A DNA stretch of 64,000 bases from Betaproteobacteria bacterium (GTDB lineage Bacteria; Pseudomonadota; Gammaproteobacteria; Burkholderiales; JACQAP01): contig JACQAP010000012.1 in assembly GCA_016194905.1 (NCBI GenBank), positions 96,295 through 160,294 of the forward strand. Direction: 5' to 3'. Below the pieces are notes generated by a model. That model was not told where the DNA came from, made no database searches, and was given only the letters and a program-made list of their open reading frames with translations. The stretch's first letter is position 1; the number at the start of each line of letters is the position of its first letter. A program made the translations under genes and the position numbers. Of this stretch, positions 50,186 through 59,237 are shown one piece after another.

Positions 50186-50372
50186 AACGCAGAGGCGCAG
50201 AGAACGCAGAGGGCGCGGAGGAAAATCTTGATATGGGTTTTTCATCGTACCGCTTGTGGGTTAATGGTCATCACCGGACGGCACGAATGACCCGAGAATG
50301 AAAATCAACTCCCATCCCCAATTCATTTTCGTTTTATCTCTGCGTCCTCTGCGATCTCTGCGCCTCTGCGTT
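50186..50372. repeat. Dispersed CGCAGAG-type inverted-arm element, copy 5
   Basis: Between livG and livF. Ends ACACCCAACGCAGAGGCGCA and the inverse TGCGCCTCTGCGTTGGGTGT pair perfectly, counting the six flanking bases on each side. The inner arm units are CGCAGAG every 8-9 bases on the left (50186-50221) and their complement on the right (50338-50372). The right end reaches to within about 10 bases of the livF start. Confidence 0.88.
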
Positions 50373-50382
50373 GGGTGTTGCC

Positions 50383-51096
50383 GTGCCTGAGGTACTAGTA
50401 GAGGCCAGAGGCATTCACGCGTATTACGGCGCGAGCCATGTGTTGCATGGCGTCGATCTCGTGCTCAATCGCGGTGAGGCGGTGGGATTGATGGGACGCA
50501 ACGGCATGGGCAAGACCACGCTGCTGCGAAGCATCCTCGGATTGCTGCCGCCGCGCGCGGGCGAAGTGAAAGTGCGCGGCATGGACATGATGCGCTCGGC
50601 GCCGCATCGCATCGCGCGCGCGGGCATCGCTTACGTTCCTGAGGGCCGCGGAATTTTCTCCGGCCTGAGCGTCAAGGAGAATCTGGTCATGGCGGCCCGG
50701 CCCGGAGTCGGCGGCAAACGCGACTGGACTTTCGAGCGGGTGTTGTCCGTATTCCCGCGTCTTGCCGAGCGGTTGCGGCACGGCGGACAGCAACTGTCCG
50801 GCGGCGAACAGCAGATGCTGACCATCGGCCGCGCGCTGATGACCAATCCCGACGTGCTGATCCTGGACGAAGCGACGGAAGGACTGGCGCCACTGGTCGC
50901 GCGTGAAATCTGGGCCATTCTCAGGCAACTGCGCGAGAGCGGCATGTCGGCGATCATCGTCGACAAGAATTTCTCGGCGGTCGCGTCGATAACCGACCGG
51001 AACATTGTGCTGGTCAAAGGCCGCGTCGTGCTCGAAGGCAGTGCAGCCGATCTGAAGCGCGTTCCGGAAGCGTTGCAGCGTCACCTCGGCATCTAG
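50383..51096 (+). CDS. livF: ABC transporter ATP-binding protein, LivF type
   Basis: 237 residues. Walker A GRNGMGKTT, signature LSGGEQQMLTIGRAL, Walker B VLILDEATEGLAP. The H-loop position reads VDKNFSAV instead of the usual VEQN/VEHD, so the switch histidine is missing, as in many LivF proteins where glutamine or asparagine replaces it. GTG 50383 is preferred over TTG 50371, which lies in the repeat arm. Confidence 0.9.
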   Translation: MPEVLVEARGIHAYYGASHVLHGVDLVLNRGEAVGLMGRNGMGKTTLLRSILGLLPPRAGEVKVRGMDMMRSAPHRIARAGIAYVPEGRGIFSGLSVKENLVMAARPGVGGKRDWTFERVLSVFPRLAERLRHGGQQLSGGEQQMLTIGRALMTNPDVLILDEATEGLAPLVAREIWAILRQLRESGMSAIIVDKNFSAVASITDRNIVLVKGRVVLEGSAADLKRVPEALQRHLGI

Positions 51097-51152
51097 GCCA
51101 TCCCCGCCGTGCTGGGTTAACATCGCGGGTCCTGTTCCCACGCCCTTGATCC

Positions 51153-51947
51153 GTGCAATTTGTCTCTGCCGGCGGCCATCGCCTCGAATACAACCATCTC
51201 CGTCCTGCCGGATCGTCTGAAGCGGCAGCCGCTGGACGACCTGCACTGGTCTTTCTGCACGAAGGACTGGGATCGGTGGGGATGTGGAAAAGCTTTCCCC
51301 AGAGCGTCGTTGCGGTGACCGGCTGCCAGGCGATCGTGTATTCGCGTTACGGGTACGGAAAATCCGACCGGCTCGTCGCCGCGCGAAACGTGGACTACAT
51401 GCATCGCGAAGCGCTCGATGTGTTGCCCGAACTTCTGGACCGGCTCGGCGTCGAAACACCGATCCTCGTCGGCCACAGCGACGGCGCTTCGATCGCGTTG
51501 ATTCATGCTGGTTCCGGCAAGCGTCCGGTGAGCGGCGTGGTGGCGATGGCGCCGCACGTCTTCGTGGAAGACGTCACCGTGCAGAGCATCGCCGAGGCGA
51601 AGACGATTTTTCAGAACACTGATCTCGCCGAAAGGCTGGGACGCTATCACGATGATGCCGTGTCGACCTTCCGCGGCTGGAACGACATCTGGCTGCATCC
51701 CGACTTCCGGCGCTGGAACATCGAGGAGGTTCTGGCCGGGATCGCTGTGCCGGTGCTGCTGATCCAGGGCGAAGACGATCAATATGGCACCGTGGCGCAG
51801 ATCGAGGCAATTGCGCGCCAGGTCTCGGGGCCGGTCGAAACGCTGATGCTGCCGGACTGCGCCCACTCGCCGCACCAGAGCTCGCAGAAGGACGCCACCA
51901 TCGCGGCGATCGCGGGTTTTGTCGGCAGGCTGGGCAAACCGGACTGA
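51153..51947 (+). CDS. Alpha/beta hydrolase
   Basis: 264 residues. Oxyanion strand FLHEGLGSVGMW, nucleophile elbow GHSDG with S109, the acid in GEDDQYG and histidine in DCAHSPH make a complete triad. Such genes often accompany box clusters and resemble enol-lactone or ester hydrolases. The substrate here is unknown, and a role in downstream benzoate metabolism is inference from position. Start GTG 51153 (MQFVSAGG). Confidence 0.85.
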   Translation: MQFVSAGGHRLEYNHLRPAGSSEAAAAGRPALVFLHEGLGSVGMWKSFPQSVVAVTGCQAIVYSRYGYGKSDRLVAARNVDYMHREALDVLPELLDRLGVETPILVGHSDGASIALIHAGSGKRPVSGVVAMAPHVFVEDVTVQSIAEAKTIFQNTDLAERLGRYHDDAVSTFRGWNDIWLHPDFRRWNIEEVLAGIAVPVLLIQGEDDQYGTVAQIEAIARQVSGPVETLMLPDCAHSPHQSSQKDATIAAIAGFVGRLGKPD

Positions 51948-51993
51948 GACGTCTGCTACACTGAATTTTGTCTTCGAAGGAATCTCGTTGAAC

Positions 51994-52776
51994 ATGTTGA
52001 AAGGTAAATCCGTCATCGTCACCGGGTCGACCAGCGGCATCGGGCTTGGCATCGCGCGCGCGTTCGCGGCGCAGGGCTGCAACGTCATGCTTAACGGCTT
52101 CGGCGATGCGGTGCAGATCGAGAAGCTGCGGGCCGCGATTGCCGCCGAGCACAAGGTCACCGTGCTGTATTCGTCCGCGGACATGGCCAAATCGCCGGAA
52201 ATTGCCGCGATGGTGGATCAGACGGCAAGGCGTTTCGGCTCGGTGGATGTGCTGGTCAACAACGCCGGCATCCAGCATGTCGCGCCGGTAGAGGAATTCC
52301 CGGTGGAGAAATGGGACCAGATCCTGGCGATCAACCTGTCCTCCGCATTTCACGCCATCCGCACCGCGCTGCCCGGCATGAAATCCCGCAACTGGGGTCG
52401 CATCATCAATATCGCCTCCGCACATGGACTGGTGGCGTCGCCGTTCAAGTCGGCTTATGTCGCCGCCAAGCACGGCCTGGTCGGGCTGACCAAGTCCGTG
52501 GCGCTCGAGACCGCTGGCAAAGGAATCACCTGCAATGCGATCTGTCCCGGATATGCGTTGACGCCGCTGGTCGAGAAGCAGATCGACGATCAAAGCAAGG
52601 CGCACAGGATTCCGCGCGAGGAAGTGATCGACAAAGTCATCCTCGAGCGCCAGCCGTCGAAGGAATTCGTGAAGGTCGACGAAGTCGCCGCACTCGCGGT
52701 GTTTCTCGCCGGCGATGCCGCCGCGTCGATCACAGGCTCGGCCTACTCGATCGACGGAGGGTGGACGGCGCAGTAG
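51994..52776 (+). CDS. bdhA: 3-Hydroxybutyrate dehydrogenase (SDR)
   Basis: 260-residue NAD-dependent SDR. Cofactor loop GSTSGIGLGIA near 11-21, NNAGIQHVAPVEEFP (the QHV stretch typical of D-3-hydroxybutyrate dehydrogenase), and the catalytic SAYVAAKHGLVG. The C-terminus SITGSAYSIDGGWTAQ is also typical of the family. It oxidises 3-hydroxybutyrate to acetoacetate in PHB/ketone metabolism. ATG 51994 has GAAGGAA upstream; TTG 51988 is possible. Confidence 0.92.
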   Translation: MLKGKSVIVTGSTSGIGLGIARAFAAQGCNVMLNGFGDAVQIEKLRAAIAAEHKVTVLYSSADMAKSPEIAAMVDQTARRFGSVDVLVNNAGIQHVAPVEEFPVEKWDQILAINLSSAFHAIRTALPGMKSRNWGRIINIASAHGLVASPFKSAYVAAKHGLVGLTKSVALETAGKGITCNAICPGYALTPLVEKQIDDQSKAHRIPREEVIDKVILERQPSKEFVKVDEVAALAVFLAGDAAASITGSAYSIDGGWTAQ

Positions 52777-52792
52777 CGCCGCGAAGCGGCGC
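52776..52792 (+). terminator. GC-rich hairpin at the bdhA stop, possible terminator
   Basis: GCGCCGC-GAA-GCGGCGC, seven-base perfect stem starting in the stop codon. There is no T run, so it is only a candidate pause or 3' stabilising hairpin at the end of the plus-strand operon. Confidence 0.4.
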
Positions 52793-52801
52793 GGCTGCGC
52801 A

Positions 52802-52950
52802 GTGATTGGTGATTGGTGATTAGTGATTGGCAATTGGAAAAGGCAGAATTTCCGGGAACCAACTCAAAAGCAACTATCTAATCGCAGTCACCAGTTATGG
52901 CCGCAGGCCGGTACCCCCTTGCGGGGCACCAGTCACCAGTCACCAGTCAC
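52802..52950. repeat. GTGATTGG-type inverted-arm element
   Basis: Between the convergent bdhA and amidase genes. The left arm 52802-52837 is four units of GTGATTGG (period 8); the right arm 52923-52950 is three units of CACCAGTC. The arms differ only by T against C, which still pairs as G-U in plus-strand RNA. The right end overlaps the amidase stop codon (52947-52949). Confidence 0.75.
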
Positions 52951-54461
52951 ATCTTCTTCCAATCCTCCGCCTGCTCGAACGCGTAAGCCGCTCGGTAGAT
53001 CGTCGCTTCATCGTAGTGCTTGCCGATCAGCATCATCCCGATCGGCAGGCCGTCCACGAAGCCGCAGGGCACGGTCAACGCCGGATGATGGGTGATGTCG
53101 AAGGGGCAGGTGTTGCCGATCATCTCCAGGGCGCGCTGGAAATATTCCTCGCGCGAACATCCGGGCGCAGGCAGCGGCTGCGCCTTCATCGGCATGGTTG
53201 GCATCAGCAGCAAGTCGTACTGCGCCAGCGAGGCTTCGTAGGTTTCGATCAGCCGCCGCGTGACGTTCATTGCCTTGCCGTAGTAGTGGCTGCCGTGATA
53301 CTTCTTGATGTATACGCCGAGCGTCGTCAGTACCTTGGTCGTTTCCGACAATTCGTTGGCGCGCAACTGCCAGCCGTGCAGCTTGTCGATCAGGCTGGTC
53401 ACGTACAAGTCCTGGCGGCTAAGTCCGTAACCGTCGCCGAGCATCATGGTCTGAGCGATGCCTTCCACGCCGATGGGCGTCCAGATCGCCGGCCCGATCA
53501 GATGCGCGGGGATGGAGATCTCCTCGACTTTCGCGCCGAGCTTCTTGAACAACTCGGTTGCTTTCCTGACCTTGGCATCGGAAGCGGCTTCCGATTCCGG
53601 CCGGCCGAAACCTTCCTTGACCACGCCGATCTTCAGGTCCTTGACACCGCCGTCGAGCATTTTCGAATACTTGACCTTCTTCGATCCGCCGTACTGGCGC
53701 GGATCGTAGCCGTCCGGTCCGGCGATGACTTCGAGCATCAACGCATTGTCGGCTACCGTCGCGGTCATCGGCCCGGTGTGGTCGACGGTGATCTCGATCG
53801 GCATGATGCCGGTGTAGGGCACCAGTCCGTGCGTGGGCTTCATGCCGTAAATGCCGCACCAGGAAGACGGCATGCGGATGGAGCCGCCCTGGTCGCCGCC
53901 GAGCGCGAGGTCGGCTTCCCCGAGCGATACCGCAACACCGCTGCCCGACGACGAACCGCCGGCGGAGTAGCCCATCTTGTGCGGGTTGTGCACCGGGCCC
54001 TTCGCGCCCGTGTGGCTGCCGCCGGAAATGCAATAGGACTCGCAGTGTGTCTTACCGATAATTTCCGCGCCGGCGTCGAGCAGGCGCGCGACGACGGTCG
54101 CGTCGATGTCGGGCACGTAGCCTTCAAGTATCGAATTGCCATTCATCATCGGCACACCGGCCACCATGACGTTATCTTTCACGGCGACTTTTTTCCCCTT
54201 CAACGGACCCGAGGACGCGCCCTTGATCGAGGTCCTCACGTACCAGGCATTGCGCGGATTCTCTGAAGGGTCCGGGAAGTAGCCCGGCGTGCGCGGATAC
54301 TTCACTGGCGGCAGATAGTCCGGCATCGCATCGACGAGATTGTAGGCGTCGATGTTGGGTTTGATCAGCCCGAGGTAGGACTTCACATCGTCCTCGGTGA
54401 GGGCAAGGCCGACTTCCTCAGCGGCGTCCCAGATTTGTTCCGGCGTCGGATACTGCACCAT
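52947..54461 (-). CDS. Amidase (amidase-signature family)
   Basis: 504-residue amidase-signature enzyme with a complete Ser-cisSer-Lys triad: K95 in VAVKDNVMV, S170 in AGGSSSGSG and S194 in GGDQGGSIR, 24 residues apart as in the family. It hydrolyses amides to acid plus ammonia. Position after urtE in a urea/amide transporter run suggests it handles an imported short amide. ATG 54461 has AAGGAGG upstream. The stop overlaps the repeat between the convergent operons. Confidence 0.92.
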   Translation of the reverse strand: MVQYPTPEQIWDAAEEVGLALTEDDVKSYLGLIKPNIDAYNLVDAMPDYLPPVKYPRTPGYFPDPSENPRNAWYVRTSIKGASSGPLKGKKVAVKDNVMVAGVPMMNGNSILEGYVPDIDATVVARLLDAGAEIIGKTHCESYCISGGSHTGAKGPVHNPHKMGYSAGGSSSGSGVAVSLGEADLALGGDQGGSIRMPSSWCGIYGMKPTHGLVPYTGIMPIEITVDHTGPMTATVADNALMLEVIAGPDGYDPRQYGGSKKVKYSKMLDGGVKDLKIGVVKEGFGRPESEAASDAKVRKATELFKKLGAKVEEISIPAHLIGPAIWTPIGVEGIAQTMMLGDGYGLSRQDLYVTSLIDKLHGWQLRANELSETTKVLTTLGVYIKKYHGSHYYGKAMNVTRRLIETYEASLAQYDLLLMPTMPMKAQPLPAPGCSREEYFQRALEMIGNTCPFDITHHPALTVPCGFVDGLPIGMMLIGKHYDEATIYRAAYAFEQAEDWKKM

Positions 54462-54505
54462 GATGGCCTCCTTCTGGTTTATTGTGAAAAATCCCCGATT
54501 GGAAA

Positions 54506-55225
54506 TCAGGGTGCGAGCAGACGGATTAGCTCCGGATCGTCGCGAACCTGCCCGGATTCGCCGCGAAGCGCAATGCGCCCGCGATCCATGACATAACAGT
54601 ACTGCGAAACTCCCAGCGCCAGCTTCAGGTGCTGCTCGACGATGACAATGGCTATCTTCCTTGCCAGTTGCTCGAGCCGTTCGGCGATCTCGTCGATGAC
54701 GCCGTGCCACACGCCCTCCGTCGGCTCGTCCAGCATCAGCAGATAGGGGCGCGCCAGCAGCGCGCGGCTGATGGCCAGCATTTTGCGCTCTCCGCCGGAT
54801 AGCGTGCCGGCTTGTTGCGACATGCGCTGGCCGAGCTTGGGGAACAGCGCCACCACTTCGTCGATTCCCAGTTCGCCGTTGGTGGTCGCCATCGCGCCGA
54901 CAAGCAGGTTCTCGCGCACCGTGAGTTTCGCGAACACGCCGTGTTCCTGCGGAACGTAACCTATTCCCGCGCGCACGCGCTGCTCGGTGCGCAACCTGGT
55001 GGTGTCGACATTGTCGAAGCGGATGGTGCCGCGCGCCGGCTTCAGGTCTCCCGAGAGCGTCTTCAGCAGCGTGGTCTTGCCCGCGCCGTTGCGTCCGAGG
55101 ATGGCCACGCCGCCGCGCGACGGGACCCTGAGCGAAACGTCGAACAGCGCCTGGCTGGTGCCGTAGTAAGTGCACAGGCTCGCCGCTTCGAGCAGCGGAG
55201 CGGCGGCGAGTGGTATATCAGGCAT
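54506..55225 (-). CDS. urtE: Urea/amide ABC transporter ATP-binding protein UrtE
   Basis: 239 residues. Walker A GRNGAGKTT near 44-52, signature LSGGERKMLAISRALL, Walker B LLMLDEPTEGVW (the EGVW end is the UrtE/FmdF form of the more common EGLS), and H-loop VEQHLKLAL. It overlaps urtD by 8 bases. Confidence 0.92.
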   Translation of the reverse strand: MPDIPLAAAPLLEAASLCTYYGTSQALFDVSLRVPSRGGVAILGRNGAGKTTLLKTLSGDLKPARGTIRFDNVDTTRLRTEQRVRAGIGYVPQEHGVFAKLTVRENLLVGAMATTNGELGIDEVVALFPKLGQRMSQQAGTLSGGERKMLAISRALLARPYLLMLDEPTEGVWHGVIDEIAERLEQLARKIAIVIVEQHLKLALGVSQYCYVMDRGRIALRGESGQVRDDPELIRLLAP

Positions 55226-55973
55226 GGGAGAGGTAGGCCTCCTTGACCTTTTCGCTGTTCTGCACGACCTGCGTGGGACCGCTGTCGACGATGTGCCCTT
55301 GGTCGAGCACCGTCAGCGTATCGCAGATGTCGCGTATGAAATCCAAGTCGTGTTCGACGATCAGCAGCGAGCAGCGTTGCCTGATCGGAGCCAGCAGGTC
55401 GCCGGTGGCGCGCCGCTCCTGCGGGCTCATACCGGCGGTCGGCTCATCGAGCAGCAGCAGCTTCGGCTCGCGTGCCAGCGCCATCGCAATCTCGAGCCAT
55501 TGTTGCTGGCCGTGCGACAGCGCGCCGGCGAGTTCGTCGGGACGCCCGTCGAGCCGGAACTGCACCAGCATGTCCATGATGCGCCGATGCAGCGGCTCGC
55601 GCGTGCGCGACAGGAACAGGGCCGGCATAGAATCCTGCGCCTGCACCGCGAGCAGCACATTGTCGTAGACGCTGAGCGCCGGCAGGATGCTGGTGATCTG
55701 GAATTTCAGGCTCATGCCTACGCGCGAGCGCTCCGCCGGCGTCGCATGGGTGATGTCGTTGCCGAGGAATTTCACCGACCCCTCGGTCGGCGTTTCGGCG
55801 CCGGCGATCGATTTGAGCAACGTGCTTTTTCCCGAACCGTTCGGCCCGATCAGTCCGTGGAACGAACGCCCGGTGACGGTGAGGTCGACCCCGCCGAGCG
55901 CGGTGAGCGTGGAGTATATTTTTTTGACGCCGCGCACTTCGAGAACGCTCGCGGATCCGGAGGGCGAACTCAT
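55218..55973 (-). CDS. urtD: Urea/amide ABC transporter ATP-binding protein UrtD
   Basis: 251 residues. Walker A GPNGSGKST near 42-50, signature LSHGQQQWLEIAMALA, Walker B LLLLDEPTAGMSPQE, H-loop VEHDLDFIRDI. The signature with QQQWLEIGM-like sequence is typical of UrtD. ATG 55973 overlaps the urtC stop by 4 bases (ATGA), which decides the start against the long open frame upstream. Confidence 0.93.
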   Translation of the reverse strand: MSSPSGSASVLEVRGVKKIYSTLTALGGVDLTVTGRSFHGLIGPNGSGKSTLLKSIAGAETPTEGSVKFLGNDITHATPAERSRVGMSLKFQITSILPALSVYDNVLLAVQAQDSMPALFLSRTREPLHRRIMDMLVQFRLDGRPDELAGALSHGQQQWLEIAMALAREPKLLLLDEPTAGMSPQERRATGDLLAPIRQRCSLLIVEHDLDFIRDICDTLTVLDQGHIVDSGPTQVVQNSEKVKEAYLSHA

Positions 55974-57022
55974 GTGACCTCTGCCGCCGCGGTCGAAGGT
56001 TTTTCTCTGCCCTTCGGCTTCGGCGCGCGCCTGCCGAAAGACCCGACGCGTTCGCGCGCAGTCACCAGGAATCCGATCAATCCCGTCGGCTTGAACATCA
56101 CCACGATCAGCAATAGGAGCCCGAGCACGATCGGCCAGCCGGTTTCCCATTGCTGCGACAGGAAGTAGCTGAACAGGTCGATCATGGCGACGCCGATGAT
56201 GCCGCCGATCAGCGTGCCGACGCCGCCGAACAGCACGTACAACACCACTTGCGTCGACAGCACGGGCCCGAGCTGGCCGGGGCCGACGTAGCCTTCGTGG
56301 AAGGCGTACAGCCCGCCGCTCAAGCCCGCGATCAATCCGGCGATCGCGAATACCACGCCTTTGTAGTTCTGCACGTGATAGCCGAAGAAGGCGATGCGGG
56401 TTTCCTGTTCGCGAATGCCGGCGAGCACCAGACCGAACTGGGAACGGGTCAGCCAGCGCAAACCCAGATAGATCAGCGCGAGAATCGCCAGCGCGAAATA
56501 GTAATAGACCGGTCCTTCCGCAATTTCGTGACCGAACATGGTGAGTCGCGGCAGCGACGGAATGCCGTTCTGTCCACCGACGTAGGACCAGCCGCGTGCC
56601 AGGCGTTCCACCACATAGGAGCCGGTCAAAGTGCCGAGCGCGACGAAGACGCTGGTTGGCACGCGTTTGCCGAGGATGACGAGGAAGGCGAGAGCCACCG
56701 ACACCGCCAGTCCGACCAGCGCTGCGACCGGCAGCAACAGCAGGATCGAAGTGATGCCGGCCTTGGTGGCGAGCAGCGCGCAACTGTAGCCGGCGACGCC
56801 GAAGAACAGCGCCTGGCCGAACGACAGAATGCCGGCGTAACCCCACACCAGATCGAAAGACAACGCCAGCAGCCCGAGGATGAACACGCGCGTGAAGAAC
56901 AGCACCCAGAAGTCATCCACTGCAAGCGGCAGTAGCAGGAACGAGATGAGCAGCACGCCCTCGATGTAAGGGATCACGCGGCGCGGAAGGGCGGCTGCAG
57001 GAGCGGGAGTCAGGGCAGACAT
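55970..57022 (-). CDS. urtC: Urea/amide ABC transporter permease UrtC
   Basis: 350-residue LivM-type permease. About ten hydrophobic segments, with LVWGYAGILSFGQALFFGVAGY near 68-89 and the coupling loop LAGIREQETRIAFFGYHVQNYKG. A GTG at 57055 is an alternative start 33 bases upstream; the ATG at 57022 (MSALTPAP) is chosen on length. It follows urtA after 72 bp. Confidence 0.9.
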   Translation of the reverse strand: MSALTPAPAAALPRRVIPYIEGVLLISFLLLPLAVDDFWVLFFTRVFILGLLALSFDLVWGYAGILSFGQALFFGVAGYSCALLATKAGITSILLLLPVAALVGLAVSVALAFLVILGKRVPTSVFVALGTLTGSYVVERLARGWSYVGGQNGIPSLPRLTMFGHEIAEGPVYYYFALAILALIYLGLRWLTRSQFGLVLAGIREQETRIAFFGYHVQNYKGVVFAIAGLIAGLSGGLYAFHEGYVGPGQLGPVLSTQVVLYVLFGGVGTLIGGIIGVAMIDLFSYFLSQQWETGWPIVLGLLLLIVVMFKPTGLIGFLVTARERVGSFGRRAPKPKGREKPSTAAAEVT

Positions 57023-57094
57023 GTCGGTCGATATCGGTTCACGGAAGCCGGGCACGAGGCCCGGCGCTTCCGCTGAAACAGCTTGTCGAAAAAA

Positions 57095-58324
57095 TCAGCC
57101 GCACTCGCCCGGCATGACCGGTCCGTTGCTCTTCTCGACGATTTCGTACTTCCCGTTCTTTGCCACCGCGATGTACATGTTCATCTTGGTGTGCAGCGAG
57201 CCGGGTACGATCTCGAAGCCGCCGCCGGGGCCATCCGCCACCTTGGCGTGATCCAGCGCCTTGGCCACGTCCTCGCGCTTGACGCTCTTGGCTTCCTTCA
57301 CGGCCATCTCCCAGAGCTTGAGGCCGCGATACATGCCGGTCGATGCGCTGCCCGCAGTGAACGGATTCTTGGTGCCGAACTGCTTCGTGTATTCCACCTG
57401 CAGCTTGTCGCCGAACGGATCGTTCAGCGCCTTGAAGTAATCCAGGCAGGTTGCCAGCCCCTCGATCTCGTTGGCCGGCGTGATGTTGAGCGCGTTCTCG
57501 TCGTAGTAGACGCAGGCGAGCCGTCCGCCCTTCTTCTGGAAGCCGGCTTCGTACAACTGTTTGAAGAAAGCCGCGACGCCGGGCGGAATCGTCGTGTTGA
57601 AGACGACGTTGACGCCGCTCGACATGATCTTGTTGACCGTGGCGCTGTACTCGTTGTGGTCGACCGGGAAATATTCCTCGCCGACCACCTCACCGCCGTT
57701 CTTGATGATGGTCTTCTTCGCGTACTCGTTGAGCACGTGCGGCCAGACATAGTCGGCGGAAGGCAGATAGAATTTCTTGCCGCCATTCTTGATCAGCCAC
57801 GGAATGAACGTGTCGCATTGCTGCGCCGGTGTCGGCCCGGTGCAGTAAAGATAAGGCGTGCATTCCTTGCCTTCGTACAACTGCGGATAGATGTAGAGCG
57901 TCTTGCCGCGGTTGACGATGGTGTCCTTGATGGCGTTGCGCATCGAACTCGTGATGCCGCCGAGCACGACATCGACTTTGTCTTTCTGCACCAGCTTGCG
58001 CACCTTGGTAACGGCGAGCGCCTCATTGCTGGCCGTATCCTCGAGGATCATCTGCAGGGGACGCCCGAGCAGGCCGCCCGCCGCATTGAGGTCTTCCACC
58101 ACCATTTTCGCCACGTTCGAATTCGGAATGCCGGCGTAGCCGATCGGTCCGGTCAGGTCGGTGGCGATGCCGACCTTGATCGGATCGGCGGCCCAGGCGC
58201 CCCTGGGATTCAGAAGATAGCTTCCACCACCCAGTGCGATCATTCCCGACAGCAGACTGGCGCGCTGCAGGAACAGCCGGCGCTGTTCGGATTCGAGCTG
58301 ACCATTTCGCTTGTCCTGCGTCAT
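57095..58324 (-). CDS. urtA: Urea/short-chain amide ABC transporter substrate-binding protein
   Basis: 409 residues. The signal has a twin-arginine QRRLFLQR (R15-R16) and ends GAWA-AD near 44. It is a type I periplasmic binding protein of the UrtA/AmiC/FmdD group: ADPIKVGIATDLTGPIGYAG, then LGGITSSMRNAIKDTIVNRGKTLYIYPQLYEGKEC. The family includes urea (UrtA) and formamide/short amide (FmdD, AmiC) binders; urease and amidase neighbours allow either. ATG 58324 overlaps the urtB stop (TAATG) and has GGGGGAAA upstream. Confidence 0.9.
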   Translation of the reverse strand: MTQDKRNGQLESEQRRLFLQRASLLSGMIALGGGSYLLNPRGAWAADPIKVGIATDLTGPIGYAGIPNSNVAKMVVEDLNAAGGLLGRPLQMILEDTASNEALAVTKVRKLVQKDKVDVVLGGITSSMRNAIKDTIVNRGKTLYIYPQLYEGKECTPYLYCTGPTPAQQCDTFIPWLIKNGGKKFYLPSADYVWPHVLNEYAKKTIIKNGGEVVGEEYFPVDHNEYSATVNKIMSSGVNVVFNTTIPPGVAAFFKQLYEAGFQKKGGRLACVYYDENALNITPANEIEGLATCLDYFKALNDPFGDKLQVEYTKQFGTKNPFTAGSASTGMYRGLKLWEMAVKEAKSVKREDVAKALDHAKVADGPGGGFEIVPGSLHTKMNMYIAVAKNGKYEIVEKSNGPVMPGECG

Positions 58325-59184
58325 TACCGTTTCCCCCATGAAGATAAAAGGCCTCCCGGCCGAACTTTCACGATCGCGATGGCGATGATGAAAACCAGAA
58401 CATCGGCGACGACCGGCTTGATCGCCCATGGCAGCGCCACACTCGTGCCGCCCACCAGCGCCGCACCGGCAATCGAACCTTCGAAGCTGCCCATCCCGCC
58501 CAGCATCACGGCGAGGAAGGACTTGATGAGAAAGGGCACGCCCATGTCGGCGCTGACCGAATAGATCGGCACCATGAGGCCGCCTGCCAGCCCGGCGAGT
58601 GCCGAACCGAAAGCGAAGGTCGCCGCATAGACGCGGGACGTGGAAATGCCGGAGGCGCGCGCAAGCGCCGGATTTTCCAGCGAGGCGCGCACGCGCAGGC
58701 CGAAGCGGGTACGGGCGAGAAGGAACCAGCAGCCGATCATCACCAGCGCGGTGATGATGATGACCGCCGTGCGCCACTTCGATATCGAGATGTCGCCGAA
58801 CGCGAATGAGCCGACCAGCGGCGCCGTTACGCTATAGAACTGTCCGCCCAGCATGGCGCGCACCGCTTCGCGCAACGCCATTCCTATCGCGTAGGTGCCG
58901 AGCATGGCGATCACCGGCGTCGCGTAAAAACGCTGGATCGCAACGCGTTCCAGGATCAGGCCGATCAATGCGACGACAAACGGAGCCGCGGTCATGCCGG
59001 CCCACGCGGGCAGGCCGAGCTTCTCGAATGCATAGACGGTGTAGGCGCCGAGAAGCACGAGTTCGCCGTGCGCGAAATTGAAGATGCCCATCATGCTGGC
59101 GATGACGCCGAGGCCGAGCACCACCAGCACGAATATCGAGCTGTAGGCGAGCACGTCGAAGAAAAAAGCAACAATACTGCTCAT
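58324..59184 (-). CDS. urtB: Urea/amide ABC transporter permease UrtB
   Basis: 286-residue LivH-type permease. IASMMGIFNFAHGELVLLGAY (about 29-49) is the family signature region. Start 59184 (MSSIVAFFFDVL) is favoured over the upstream 59226, because a sigma-54-type promoter at 59237-59223 would start transcription near 59211, downstream of that codon. Here urtB precedes urtA, unlike the common urtABCDE order. Confidence 0.9.
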   Translation of the reverse strand: MSSIVAFFFDVLAYSSIFVLVVLGLGVIASMMGIFNFAHGELVLLGAYTVYAFEKLGLPAWAGMTAAPFVVALIGLILERVAIQRFYATPVIAMLGTYAIGMALREAVRAMLGGQFYSVTAPLVGSFAFGDISISKWRTAVIIITALVMIGCWFLLARTRFGLRVRASLENPALARASGISTSRVYAATFAFGSALAGLAGGLMVPIYSVSADMGVPFLIKSFLAVMLGGMGSFEGSIAGAALVGGTSVALPWAIKPVVADVLVFIIAIAIVKVRPGGLLSSWGKR

Positions 59185-59222
59185 CAAGATTGATCCACCG
59201 AACCAAGCCCGCATCCGCGTTC

Positions 59223-59237
59223 GCACGAAGCGTGCCC
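59223..59237 (-). promoter_or_regulatory. Predicted sigma-54 promoter of urtB
   Basis: GGGCACGCTTCGTGC on the minus strand: GGCACG and TGC at the -24 and -12 positions with the required 10-base gap between GG and GC. The transcription start would be near 59211, 27 bases before the urtB ATG. It is nearly identical to the site before ureAB. Confidence 0.65.

Noticed and set aside
50186..50372. Possible CRISPR-like array from the regular CGCAGAG units
   Set aside because: Units are 7 bases every 8-9 with no unique spacers, and the two arms are inverted relative to each other.
46160..51096. Branched-chain amino acid transporter as the function of the Liv-type genes
   Set aside because: The family alone allows it, but the operon position directly after benzoate-CoA ligase favours an aromatic acid; kept as inference only.
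59185..59226. Longer N-terminus for UrtB starting at 59226
   Set aside because: The predicted sigma-54 promoter would start transcription near 59211, inside this extension, and the shorter start fits the first membrane helix.
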